This document shows positions 7,385 through 13,626 of a DNA stretch of 24,446 bases, in pieces. The stretch lies in IMG/VR virus record IMGVR_UViG_3300025928_000033, positions 1 to 24,446 of that record. One strand, 5' to 3'. Position numbers and translations under genes: made by a program. Every line of letters begins with the position of its first letter. Position 1 is the stretch's first letter. This DNA is from a virus. The notes beneath the pieces are model-generated. The model did not search any database, had not been told where the DNA came from, and saw only the letters and a list, made by a program, of their open reading frames with translations.

Positions 7385-7628
7385 ATATCAGTCCTTCGTG
7401 CTGCATGAGGATGTGTTCGGCCCTGCCAGAGATGCCACACCTACCGGTGTGGCACTTGAACAGCTGCTCTGAAGTGTTGACTGATGCTGAGGCTGACCGT
7501 TCCTGATGGAACGGACACTTGATCGGCTTCCATCCCTGGTTGGGAGTGAGGCTGTTGACGCCGTAGTGCTGAAGGATTGGGATGATCGAGAAGCGGGGAG
7601 GGTCTTCACCCTCCCCATTCCTACTCAA
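7221..7628 (-). CDS. DNA primase, CHC2 zinc-finger subunit
   Basis: 135 residues if started at TTG 7628, which overlaps the TAG of the gene upstream (TTGAGTAG). No ATG or GTG exists in frame before the zinc finger, so the start is uncertain. The CHC2 finger is clear: CPFH at 38-41, then C59 and C64 (FKCHTGRC), with the usual SASVN stretch between. It recognises template for primer synthesis. The last ~50 residues are Arg/Gly/Ser-rich and lie over the Toprim gene in another frame, so they may be unconstrained. A strong hairpin (7595-7616) lies in its first codons. Confidence 0.8.
   Translation of the reverse strand: MSRNGEGEDPPRFSIIPILQHYGVNSLTPNQGWKPIKCPFHQERSASASVNTSEQLFKCHTGRCGISGRAEHILMQHEGLIYEDALDRAEELSRGSNHAVHGEPRSRSSLSREARHHGGSRKARRPGSRRGSGEG
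7595..7616 (-). other. Strong hairpin at the start of the primase zinc-finger gene
   Basis: An 8-bp perfect stem (GGGGAGGG / CCCTCCCC) with a six-base loop, a few bases after the stop of the upstream gene. There is no T-run, so it is not a classical terminator. It may limit or time translation of the primase zinc-finger protein, or be an RNA processing site. Confidence 0.6.
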
Positions 7629-7797
7629 CGTCCTCGATGTCCATGCTGTCGATGGTGATTTCGCCACCTTCGAGGTACTCGGACAGCCATTCATTAGGCC
7701 GACCAGCAGCGTCCCACAGTGCGAACTCTTCGTCATCCATGAAGAACGTGTAGTCGTACACGTTATACGTGCCGTAGTCAACCGTGAGCTTCTTCAT
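7621..7797 (-). CDS. Small acidic hypothetical protein
   Basis: 58 residues, found in the gap before the primase genes. ATG at 7797 is in an ATGA overlap with the gene upstream. The sequence begins MKKLTVDYGTYNVYDYTF and ends in an acidic stretch (ITIDSMDIEDVE). Not recognised. Confidence 0.7.
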   Translation of the reverse strand: MKKLTVDYGTYNVYDYTFFMDDEEFALWDAAGRPNEWLSEYLEGGEITIDSMDIEDVE

Positions 7798-7997
7798 CCG
7801 ATGACCTCGATGTCCTCGACCTCGAACTCCAGCTCGTAGCCGATGTCCTCCTTGAGCCAGTCGGCCAACTCGGTGAAGGTGGCATCGCAGTTGTCGCTGG
7901 CATATTCGGTGACCAGCCTGTTAGTCATGGAGCCATCCCCGACGGGAATGAGAAGAGTCTGGCTGAGGACGTTAATCTTGACCTTGAGCTGCTTCAT
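7794..7997 (-). CDS. Small hypothetical protein
   Basis: 67 residues with AAGGG seven bases before ATG. Starts as a beta strand (MKQLKVKINVLSQTLLIPV), then helices; acidic end. It overlaps the next gene by ATGA. Both it and the following 58-residue protein are short, acidic and strand-first, so they could be diverged relatives, but similarity is weak. Confidence 0.7.
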   Translation of the reverse strand: MKQLKVKINVLSQTLLIPVGDGSMTNRLVTEYASDNCDATFTELADWLKEDIGYELEFEVEDIEVIG

Positions 7998-8006
7998 TGT
8001 GATCCC

Positions 8007-8096
8007 TTACTTGTGCAGGAAGTTGATGTGGTGGTGGATGATCTGGAACCAGCTGAAGGTGAACACATAGCGAACACCGTTGAAAAAGAAACTCAT
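8007..8096 (-). CDS. Very small hydrophobic/aromatic peptide
   Basis: 29 residues (begins MSFFFNGVRYVF, contains IIHHHINFLHK). ATG at 8096 has AAGGGG seven bases upstream and follows the previous stop closely, and the next gene begins just after its stop with its own AAGGG. The Phe/His-rich make-up could associate with the membrane. Plausible from spacing and ribosome site only. Confidence 0.45.
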   Translation of the reverse strand: MSFFFNGVRYVFTFSWFQIIHHHINFLHK

Positions 8097-8100
8097 CAGA

Positions 8101-8229
8101 CTACCCCTTCTTCTCTCGGGCTGCGGCAGCAGAACGATGCTGACAGGTGCAGCCGACCTGGTTGCACTTGTGTGCATCCGCTCCGTACTTGCCTTTGTCT
8201 GCGGCCTTTGCGCAGTTACGGCAGATCAC
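8101..8229 (-). CDS. Small Cys-rich zinc-ribbon-like protein
   Basis: 42 residues from GTG at 8229 in a GTGA overlap with the nuclease gene. The Cys pattern is ICRNC then HKCNQVGCTC, with a basic tail (AAAAREKKG), typical of a tiny zinc-binding nucleic-acid protein. Found by reading the gap. Function unknown. Confidence 0.65.
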   Translation of the reverse strand: MICRNCAKAADKGKYGADAHKCNQVGCTCQHRSAAAAREKKG

Positions 8230-8576
8230 TTAATTCTTCCCGCTTCTTTCAGCGCCACCAAGATCTCGATGAAGCAGGCTCCATCCATGGTGACATACCA
8301 GTTAGCAGCGTCGCCCTTACGGCGACGCTTGTGCCATACAGCTGAAACCCAGCTGCTGGCATTCTCACCTTCGACAATGGCTTCATCAAGCCAGACCGAC
8401 AGGGCCATTGCCTGGTGATCCTTGACCTCGATCACGACATCAGGACTGACATTGATGTCACCCTTGTCCTGGGATCCGGAGAGGGTGCGCCGCTCCGCCA
8501 AAGGAAAACCGTTGGCCTGGAGGAACTTGACGACGGCCGTCTCTGCGGCCGTGCCCTTGTTCTTGGACTTGTTCAC
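8226..8576 (-). CDS. Holliday-junction-resolvase-like PD-(D/E)XK nuclease
   Basis: 116 residues from GTG at 8576 (GTGA overlap). The restriction-endonuclease-like core is visible: an N-terminal helix with Glu (KGTAAETAVVKFLQANGF, E12), then GDI with D40, then the strand VVIEVKD supplying E50 and K52. The spacing and size match small phage resolvases that cut branched DNA before packaging. Its place among replication genes supports a role in resolving recombination or replication intermediates. A VRR-NUC-type or other small nuclease is the main alternative. Confidence 0.8.
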   Translation of the reverse strand: MNKSKNKGTAAETAVVKFLQANGFPLAERRTLSGSQDKGDINVSPDVVIEVKDHQAMALSVWLDEAIVEGENASSWVSAVWHKRRRKGDAANWYVTMDGACFIEILVALKEAGRIK

Positions 8577-8761
8577 GGCAGCTCCACCATGACCCAGAAA
8601 TCCCTTTCGCCTGGGCGCTTGGCTGCCTCGATGTCATAGACCGTCAGGTCATACCGGTCAGCCGAGAAGACATCCTCGATCTCGATCATCATGCCGTCAT
8701 CGTTGGCTTCCATGAGGAGATCAGCGATACGGTTCGCCCACATCTGGGCTCTACTTATCAT
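8573..8761 (-). CDS. Small hypothetical protein
   Basis: 62 residues. ATG at 8761 lies inside the end of the gene upstream. The N-terminal helix (AQMWANRIADLLMEANDDG) is followed by beta-like MMIEIEDVFSADRYDLTVYDIEAA. Coupled to the nuclease by GTGA. Not recognised. Confidence 0.65.
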   Translation of the reverse strand: MISRAQMWANRIADLLMEANDDGMMIEIEDVFSADRYDLTVYDIEAAKRPGERDFWVMVELP

Positions 8762-8921
8762 ACTGCTTCAGCCTCTCCTGGTTGAGGACGATGATCCTCT
8801 GGAGGATGCTGCGGACTGCATCGCAGTCTGCCCTTGTCGGGCAGCCGCACTTAGCAGGATGCTGATCAAGATACCCGAGGGCCTTCTTGATATCCTTCTC
8901 TGCGCTTCGCTTACTTGCCAT
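8751..8921 (-). CDS. Small hypothetical protein with a CxC pair
   Basis: 56 residues, found between annotated genes. ATG at 8921 overlaps the end of the gene upstream, and the stop lies within the start of the next. Contains KCGCPTRADC between two helices (EKDIKKALGYLD and VRSILQRIIVLNQERL). Possibly a small zinc-binding or helical adaptor; unknown. Confidence 0.65.
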   Translation of the reverse strand: MASKRSAEKDIKKALGYLDQHPAKCGCPTRADCDAVRSILQRIIVLNQERLKQYDK

Positions 8922-9096
8922 AGCGAAGCTTCTCCTTCTCGTTCACCATCTTGCGACTGATGGCAAGCAGCTGACGCTTGGCGTCAGCCTGGGAGATCTT
9001 GCAGCGGCCCTCGTTGGTGCAGCTGCAACGCTTGTCGTAGTGGAAGAAGTAGTCTTCGCGGTAGCGCTTGGCCTGGTCCTCGTATGATTCAGCCAC
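8911..9096 (-). CDS. Small basic hypothetical protein with Cys motif
   Basis: 61 residues from GTG at 9096, chosen because GGGAAG lies just upstream and the codon is within a GTGGCTGA overlap with the preceding stop; GTG at 9108 has no ribosome site. Helical and charged with RCSCTNEGRC in the middle. It resembles the 56-residue neighbour in layout (helix, Cys cluster, helix), so the two may be duplicates. Function unknown. Confidence 0.65.
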   Translation of the reverse strand: MAESYEDQAKRYREDYFFHYDKRCSCTNEGRCKISQADAKRQLLAISRKMVNEKEKLRYGK

Positions 9097-9256
9097 TGTA
9101 CTTCCCACAATCGTGACAGAAGAGCTTCTTGGTCGGAGTCTGCTTGGTCACCCGGATGCCCAGAAGGTATCCGGCCTTCTTCGCTTCGGCGTACTCAGTG
9201 AACTCGGACTTGCAGTGCGGACACTTCGGTCCGGTCTTGTGATGTGAGATAGCCAT
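9089..9256 (-). CDS. Zinc-ribbon protein
   Basis: 55 residues. ATG at 9256 shares one base with the upstream stop (TGATG). It has a textbook zinc ribbon: KCPHCKSEF near residue 12 and FCHDCGKY near residue 47, two CxxC knuckles about 32 residues apart. Such small ribbons bind nucleic acid or proteins; the target cannot be told. Confidence 0.75.
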   Translation of the reverse strand: MAISHHKTGPKCPHCKSEFTEYAEAKKAGYLLGIRVTKQTPTKKLFCHDCGKYSG

Positions 9257-9501
9257 CAGAGATCCACCAACATCCAGTTGTCTTTGGCTTGCGGGAACTT
9301 TTCCAGACGCGCGTCTCGGAAGGTCCAGATGATCTCATGGAGTTCTTCCGCAGCGTTGAACTTTCCTTCATCCTGCATCTTCATGAACAGTCCGACGTAT
9401 CGGTACATGCTCACAAGATGATTGATGTAGGAGTCGTACTCTTCCAGTCCCCAGTCCTCAGGTGGTTCCTTGAGGACTAGAGTGCTTGCGGCGGATCCCA
9501 T
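9256..9501 (-). CDS. Hypothetical protein
   Basis: 81 residues. ATG at 9501 lies 25 bases inside the end of the ATPase gene, so translation is probably coupled. Mostly helical (YINHLVSMYRYVGLFMKMQ, AAEELHEIIWTFRDARLEKF), no Cys. Not recognised. Confidence 0.7.
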   Translation of the reverse strand: MGSAASTLVLKEPPEDWGLEEYDSYINHLVSMYRYVGLFMKMQDEGKFNAAEELHEIIWTFRDARLEKFPQAKDNWMLVDL

Positions 9502-10319
9502 GATATCCCTTCGGTTGAGGTCCAGGTCTTGCCTGCCAAGTCATCCATCCATTCCTCAATCTTGGATGACTGGGGAATAGCCTTCATCCTGAAAGCAGTA
9601 CGACCAGTTGGGTCCTGTGGGCCAAACCGATTCTTCACTATCGCTACGTTCAAGTACCCAGCAATAGAGTTTCCGTCCAGCGTCAGGATTAGGGCAGGCA
9701 ATTGGTTCGCCTTTCCCATGATAGCAGAACGAGGCGGGCATGGCTCCCCTTTCACTGACTCACTGGTGTGATGGACAACAAGGATGGCACTCATCCACTT
9801 GCGTGCGAGCACCTTCAGCTCAGCCATAAGAGCCCAGTAGTTCTGCTCTCCGGCTCCCTCGAAATCCACATCCATGAGGATGTCAATGACTACAAGGTGC
9901 GGGTACTCACCATTGATCTCAGCGTATGCGTCAGCCTTCAGCTCCATGTGGTCAAGCGTAGGAGCCGAGTGGAACGACCACCTGACGTGGTCGAAACCTG
10001 CAAGGATGCGCTGAGACTGAAGAACGTTTGTCTTCGTCCACTCCTCTGTGGTCTCAGTGGTCTCACCTGTCAGCATCGCAAGCACGCGAGAGGCCATGGT
10101 GAAGTCATCAGAGTCAGAGGAGAAGTAAAGAGTGGGCACGTGAATGTTCTGGACAGCGTTCAAAGTCCAGATGGTTTTCATTGAACCAGGTGGACCGGCC
10201 ACCATTGTCAGTGCACCACGTCGAATGTGAGCCCGCTTCATTCCGAAGATGGGCCAGGGGTCAGGCAAAGGCTCGCCTGCTGCGAGCCCACGACCAACGG
10301 ATCTACGCAGTGTCTTCAT
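9477..10319 (-). CDS. RecA/DnaB-type ATPase (replicative helicase-like)
   Basis: 280 residues. Walker A is AGPPGSMKT (residues ~41-49), Walker B is HLVVIDI with Asp ~146, and a sensor-like ILVVHHTSE follows at ~179-187. This is the RecA/RepA/DnaB core used by phage helicases and by RepA-like plasmid proteins. It lacks an N-terminal DnaB domain, so it is a short form. GAAGGGG lies close before ATG. Located between the SSB-like gene and the primase genes, it most likely unwinds DNA with the split primase. A hairpin with a UUCG loop lies just upstream of its ribosome site. Confidence 0.85.
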   Translation of the reverse strand: MKTLRRSVGRGLAAGEPLPDPWPIFGMKRAHIRRGALTMVAGPPGSMKTIWTLNAVQNIHVPTLYFSSDSDDFTMASRVLAMLTGETTETTEEWTKTNVLQSQRILAGFDHVRWSFHSAPTLDHMELKADAYAEINGEYPHLVVIDILMDVDFEGAGEQNYWALMAELKVLARKWMSAILVVHHTSESVKGEPCPPRSAIMGKANQLPALILTLDGNSIAGYLNVAIVKNRFGPQDPTGRTAFRMKAIPQSSKIEEWMDDLAGKTWTSTEGISWDPPQAL

Positions 10320-10332
10320 ATTCCCCTTCGAA

Positions 10333-10356
10333 AGGGCGGCCCCGAAGGGCCGCCTT
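10333..10356 (-). terminator. GC-rich hairpin with UUCG loop before the helicase gene
   Basis: On the - strand, GGCGGCCC-TTCG-GGGCCGCC (8 bp, UUCG tetraloop) is followed by CTTTCG. It sits three bases after the stop of the small membrane protein and about 14 bases before the helicase start. It may be a partial terminator that lowers helicase expression, or an mRNA-stabilising hairpin; the T-run is short. Confidence 0.6.
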
Positions 10357-10358
10357 CC

Positions 10359-10478
10359 CTACGATGTTGCGATCACTGCGAACAGCAGCGTCAAACAGAC
10401 CAGCAGGAAACCAGCAAACCACAGTCCGCATGTGGCGGACGGGCCCATCTTGGTCTTCTCAGGACTGCGGTGCGACAT
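10359..10478 (-). CDS. Small single-span membrane protein
   Basis: 39 residues, ATG at 10478 inside the end of the SSB-like gene. A polar basic start (MSHRSPEKTK) is followed by one hydrophobic helix (LWFAGFLLVCLTLLFAVIA). The stop is directly before the UUCG hairpin. Found by reading the gap; good coupling and a clear helix argue that it is real. Function unknown. Confidence 0.65.
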   Translation of the reverse strand: MSHRSPEKTKMGPSATCGLWFAGFLLVCLTLLFAVIATS

Positions 10479-10884
10479 ACTTCACCTGGTGAAGCTTGGC
10501 AGGCTGACCCTTGCCGGTGTCCTTGAGCTCACTCAGCCGCCCAGCCCAGCGACTGCCGATTCGGATGCTGTTCTCGCCAGCAGCCTTGATGGCTGCCTTG
10601 GTCTCCTTGAGCAGGTTGCCCTTGGCCCACACAACGCCGCGATTGTCCAGCTCGATGGCCCACTGGATCACGGGCTTGAACAGGTGGAGCTGTTCCAGCG
10701 GGATCTTGTCGCCGAGGACAACCGACCCGTTGGTCGGGTGCCAGAACTTCTTCTGCTTGGTGGCGAAGTCGGTCTCCTGGACCTCGCTCACGCCAGTGAC
10801 CTCGCCCTCATGGGTGTCGCCAACCTTGTTGAACTTGAGGGCGGGGAGGGATGCGCCGCCACCGATGCTGATCTCGTTGCTCAT
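10459..10884 (-). CDS. Single-stranded-DNA-binding-like protein
   Basis: 141 residues, with AAGGACTAGA before ATG. The sequence LKFNKVGDTHEGEVTGVSEVQETDF begins an OB-fold-like beta barrel. It continues with IQWAIELDNRGVVWAKG and IRIGSRWAGRLSELKDTGKGQPAKLHQVKYV, the arrangement seen in actinophage SSB-like proteins next to recombination genes. It would coat single-stranded DNA during replication and recombination. Assigned by pattern and neighbourhood (Cas4-like nuclease, helicase), not by a decisive motif. Confidence 0.6.
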   Translation of the reverse strand: MSNEISIGGGASLPALKFNKVGDTHEGEVTGVSEVQETDFATKQKKFWHPTNGSVVLGDKIPLEQLHLFKPVIQWAIELDNRGVVWAKGNLLKETKAAIKAAGENSIRIGSRWAGRLSELKDTGKGQPAKLHQVKYVAPQS

Positions 10885-10901
10885 TCTAGTCCTTGATGTT
10901 G

Positions 10902-11276
10902 TTAGTTGTCGAACAGGCTTGCGACTGGGGTAGGCTTCGGCCGCTCCCAGGGCTTTACGTTCTCGGTGGCTTCGATAACCTTGCCACCAAGCTCTGTAGT
11001 GATCAGCTCTTCGGCTGTCGGTGCGACAGCACGAGGAACATCCTCAGTGATGCTGATGCTGGTTCGGTCAGGGTTGGCGATGCTGGTTGTGTGCGTCGCC
11101 CTAGAGGCGACGATATCAGCAGCCGCCCGATGAATCTCGTTGATCTTCCTGATCAGATCAGTATTGACCTTCGAGAGTTCAGCGTCGAAATTCGCAGCAT
11201 CGTCACCACGAATGACCAGGTTGATATACTCGTACGGCTTCGCCCCTGGCAGGCGAAGCTCTGCTTCAAAACTCAT
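10902..11276 (-). CDS. Hypothetical protein of the recombination module
   Basis: 124 residues. ATG is in a TAATG overlap with the gene upstream. The first ~55 residues are beta/alpha (MSFEAELRLPGAKPYEYINLVIRGDDAANFDAEL). The rest is a long low-complexity, probably disordered tail ending in KPWERPKPTPVASLFDN. A conserved acidic/aromatic tip such as SLFDN can serve as a protein-interaction motif; that is speculation. Lies between the SSB-like and nuclease genes. Confidence 0.7.
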   Translation of the reverse strand: MSFEAELRLPGAKPYEYINLVIRGDDAANFDAELSKVNTDLIRKINEIHRAAADIVASRATHTTSIANPDRTSISITEDVPRAVAPTAEELITTELGGKVIEATENVKPWERPKPTPVASLFDN

Positions 11277-11434
11277 TACTCATCCTCCACTGGCACGACA
11301 TCTCCATCAATGGAGAGCGTGAAGTCCTGGTGCTTCTCTCCGTAGTAGAGAGCCTGCTCGAAATAGGTGGCAGGATCCTTGAGGGGTCCATCATCCACCC
11401 AGAGTGTGACTGAAGCCTTGTACCCGTATGCCAT
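11276..11434 (-). CDS. Small acidic hypothetical protein
   Basis: 52 residues found in the gap after the Cas4-like nuclease. ATG at 11434 shares one base with that gene's stop (TGATG), and its TAA overlaps the next start (TAATG). Sequence MAYGYKASVTLWVDDGPL...DFTLSIDGDVVPVEDE suggests a small beta protein. Unknown function. Confidence 0.7.
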   Translation of the reverse strand: MAYGYKASVTLWVDDGPLKDPATYFEQALYYGEKHQDFTLSIDGDVVPVEDE

Positions 11435-12282
11435 CAGTAACCTGGCTTTCCATTCCTGTAATCAGGGTCGTAGTGCTTGGCCTGAGCTGTCATGCCTGAG
11501 TAGGCAAGGCAGTTGTCCTGCTGGGTACACCACTTACATGTGAACTGGCGATTGGGAGGATAGTCGGCAGCCTTCTCGGCTGCCTGCATCTCGGCGTACA
11601 GATCACCGAAGATCTTGCCCACCCTCTCAGGTGTGTACTCGGTCAGGTCAACAGGCTTGCCGATGATCCTGCCCTCACGCGCCATGAAGTAGGCACCCTT
11701 AGTGGGTGCCGCTCCAAGTTTCTGAAGCATGAGTGCCCTATAGACGCCAAGCTGGAACGAGTCTTTCGGCTTGCTCTTACCTGACTTGATGTCAATGATC
11801 ATGTCACCGTGATCCTTGTGGATCCCAGTGCGGTCAATGAATCCCTTGATCGGGATCGGGCATCCAGGAAGGATGCCAGTTGCATCGTACTCGATCGAAT
11901 TCTCATGGACGGTAAACTCATCCTTGGTGAACTTGATCCAGTTCTCGATGCACTGCGGACCGATGGTGGCCCAGGTCTCCGGTGTGTCCGGAGCATTGTC
12001 GGGGCCACCCATCAGCCACTTCTTCGTGTCCCAGTATAGTCCCGCGTGGTCTTCCATTCCAGCGGATATCTCCGGGTAAAAGTACGACTCCCATGAGCCC
12101 ATCACACGATCTCCACGATCGTGGTCCTCGCAAGCCTCATGTACAGCCGTACCGCCAGCGAAGTACACCGCCGGTTTCGGCGGTGCAAGCTCGATCTTAC
12201 CAAGCTCGTAGGCCTTACGGCAACTCCAGCTTGTGTAGGTTGAATAGCTGAGGTGAAGAGGAATCATGTTCCATTGTAGCAT
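11434..12282 (-). CDS. Cas4/RecB-like exonuclease
   Basis: 282 residues. PD-(D/E)XK nuclease core: H48 in AVHEA, D150 in GFIDRTG, D164 and K166 in MIIDIKSGKS, then the QxxxY-type motif QLGVYRA. Four Cys (C21 near the N-terminus and C249, C252, C258 in FTCKWCTQQDNC) are placed as in Cas4/AddB proteins that hold a 4Fe-4S cluster. It would trim DNA ends for recombination. Start ATG at 12282 has no clear ribosome site; ATG five codons later is an alternative with GGAA upstream. No CRISPR array or other cas gene is present, so this is a phage recombination enzyme. Confidence 0.88.
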   Translation of the reverse strand: MLQWNMIPLHLSYSTYTSWSCRKAYELGKIELAPPKPAVYFAGGTAVHEACEDHDRGDRVMGSWESYFYPEISAGMEDHAGLYWDTKKWLMGGPDNAPDTPETWATIGPQCIENWIKFTKDEFTVHENSIEYDATGILPGCPIPIKGFIDRTGIHKDHGDMIIDIKSGKSKPKDSFQLGVYRALMLQKLGAAPTKGAYFMAREGRIIGKPVDLTEYTPERVGKIFGDLYAEMQAAEKAADYPPNRQFTCKWCTQQDNCLAYSGMTAQAKHYDPDYRNGKPGY

Positions 12283-12294
12283 GATGATGGTGTA

Positions 12295-12918
12295 TCATGC
12301 GGCGGTCTTCGCCGCAGCCCTGCGCTCACGCATCTTGGCAGCGTGCCGCATCCGCCTGCACTCGGGGCAGTAGTAGCCGTTGATGGTGCTTGGACGGTCA
12401 TCTGCGGGCCCCAAATCATGGCCCTGGTCACATTGGTCCAGCGCCAGCCAAGCGGCTGCCTGAGCGTCCTTTACGGCCTTCCGCTCTTCGGCCTTCTTGT
12501 TCTTGTAGTTGGCCCTGCGGTCGATCCTGCACACCCAGCAGCGCTCCCGGTCCTGGATGTAGTAGCCAGTGATCTGCTTGTCATGTCCGTTGGGGCACAT
12601 GTCCGGTTCGCCTGGAAAGTCCGGGATGTACAGACTCTCACCCTTGACGGGTCGGCCCCTCTTGGCATTCGAGATACCTTCGGGCCAACGTCCACCCCTG
12701 ACTGTGTAGTGACGCTCGGCCTCAGACGCCGTGCTGTAGCACGGCTCTCTCACTGGGCAGGATGAGCACACAGCCTGGCCCTTGATCAGCAGCAGCTTCA
12801 CCTCCGGCTCATCGCTGGGGTGCATCTGATCTGGAGTCTCAAACCATTCATAGGGACGATTGGTGCAGGCAGCTTGATCAGTCCAGCCCTCAGGGGCTGG
12901 AAGGACTGGAGTGGACAA
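12295..12918 (-). CDS. WhiB-family regulator fused to two zinc-binding modules
   Basis: 207 residues from TTG at 12918, which has AGGA seven bases upstream. WhiB part (residues 1-90): C18, C51, C54 and C60 (AVCSSCPVREPC) are the 4Fe-4S ligands, followed by VRGGRWP, the G[V/I]WGG-like turn. WhiB proteins bind the principal sigma factor and redirect host transcription. Unusually the protein continues with two modules of the form CxxGH...CxxCR: C108-H112-C127-C130 and C163-H167-C184-C187, each followed by Arg-rich helices. It could bring a second DNA- or RNA-binding surface. First or second gene of the leftward replication operon. Confidence 0.85.
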   Translation of the reverse strand: MSTPVLPAPEGWTDQAACTNRPYEWFETPDQMHPSDEPEVKLLLIKGQAVCSSCPVREPCYSTASEAERHYTVRGGRWPEGISNAKRGRPVKGESLYIPDFPGEPDMCPNGHDKQITGYYIQDRERCWVCRIDRRANYKNKKAEERKAVKDAQAAAWLALDQCDQGHDLGPADDRPSTINGYYCPECRRMRHAAKMRERRAAAKTAA

Positions 12919-13281
12919 GGTCGGATCCTATCTGTGAATAACGGACATACCTGGACAAATCCGGAATCTGTTTCTTTTCATCCGGAGGAAGGAATGGACA
13001 GGATCAAAAGGACAACTGCAACCAGGCTGTACCAAGTCGGACATATGGTACATAGCCTCGACCCCCAAGGGGAGAGGCTTTTGTCTCGGCTCATAAGTAA
13101 GGCCACCCTTAGGTGGCCGTTCTCTCTAGTGGATCTAGACCAGATCCCTCCGCATCAGGCGGAGGGCATAGCCCTGACCGAGGATCGTTTTCCCTGGTCA
13201 GTACCATCGGGCTTGAGGCCCTCTTTCTTGCTGGCCAGCTTTTCACTAGGTTACTTGTCGATCCTATCAGAGGACGCAAGT
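12919..13281. other. Intergenic region with several hairpins
   Basis: 363 bases with no convincing gene. It holds, on the + strand, an inverted repeat with GTACC/GGTAC arms (13024-13057), a terminator (13054-13083), a GGCCACC/GGTGGCC hairpin (13101-13118), two mutually exclusive hairpins sharing 13146-13147 (13131-13147 and 13146-13166), an inverted repeat CTGACC/GGTCAG (13174-13201) and a small hairpin followed by TCTTTCTT (13209-13229). A 38-codon frame on the - strand (13094-12978) with a hydrophobic end lacks a ribosome site. A strong ribosome site followed by ATG at 12994 exists on the + strand. Confidence 0.6.
13054..13083 (+). terminator. Intrinsic terminator on the + strand
   Basis: AGCCTC...GAGGCT (6 bp) encloses CCCC-CAA-GGGG, and is followed by TTTTG. 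No + strand gene lies directly upstream, so it would end a short + transcript starting near 12950-13020, or insulate the + operon that begins at 13627. Confidence 0.6.
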
Positions 13282-13596
13282 CTATTGCGGGGTCACCCCA
13301 GATCCAGCACTCGTTACCAGACTGTTACCACCCTGATACCCAGGCGTGACAGCCTTGTCATGGCCACGAAGCTGACCATGTCGCTTCTTCTGGGTCATCG
13401 TGTACTGAGGGGGCCTACCGATCGCCTTAGCGATCGGCTCACTGACGGATCCCTCGATCACCCTGACGGACTGGACGTGAGTCTCAGCCTGCTTGCATGT
13501 CAGGTGACAGTAGTCGCGCATGTACCTGGCTGCGAGGCAGCCGACAGCCATGCGCTGCTTGCATATACCGCAGTCACGTTCGAAGTAGTTCTTCAA
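13282..13596 (-). CDS. Cys-rich hypothetical protein
   Basis: 104 residues from TTG at 13596, with GAGGA just upstream. The N-terminal half has a zinc-like pattern: ERDCGICKQRMAVGC, then YMRDYCHLTC. The C-terminal half is polar and probably disordered. It is divergent from the metallophosphoesterase gene and would be the first gene of the leftward operon. The N-terminal pattern looks protein-like; confidence is limited because the opposite strand is also open here. Confidence 0.6.
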   Translation of the reverse strand: MKNYFERDCGICKQRMAVGCLAARYMRDYCHLTCKQAETHVQSVRVIEGSVSEPIAKAIGRPPQYTMTQKKRHGQLRGHDKAVTPGYQGGNSLVTSAGSGVTPQ

Positions 13597-13603
13597 CAGA
13601 TCC

Positions 13604-13626
13604 TCACATGTGATACAATGTTAAAC
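13604..13626 (+). promoter_or_regulatory. Putative leaderless promoter with operator-like palindrome
   Basis: TACAAT at 13614-13619 fits the actinobacterial -10 pattern TAnnnT and is seven bases before ATG at 13627, so transcription would start at the start codon. A weak -35 (TTCAAC, 13592-13597) lies 16 bases upstream. TCACATGTGA at 13604-13613 is a perfect palindrome directly beside the -10, suited to a repressor. No ribosome site precedes this ATG, which supports a leaderless start. Confidence 0.5.

Noticed and set aside
12978-13094. 38-codon frame on the - strand with hydrophobic C-terminal half
   Set aside because: No ribosome site, and it is built across a terminator hairpin; evidence too weak for a gene call.
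12820-13626. Calling the phosphoesterase as a 520-residue protein
   Set aside because: The first motif lies at residue 11 from ATG 13627; the extension is largely antisense to two - strand genes and contains terminator hairpins. Kept only as a finding.
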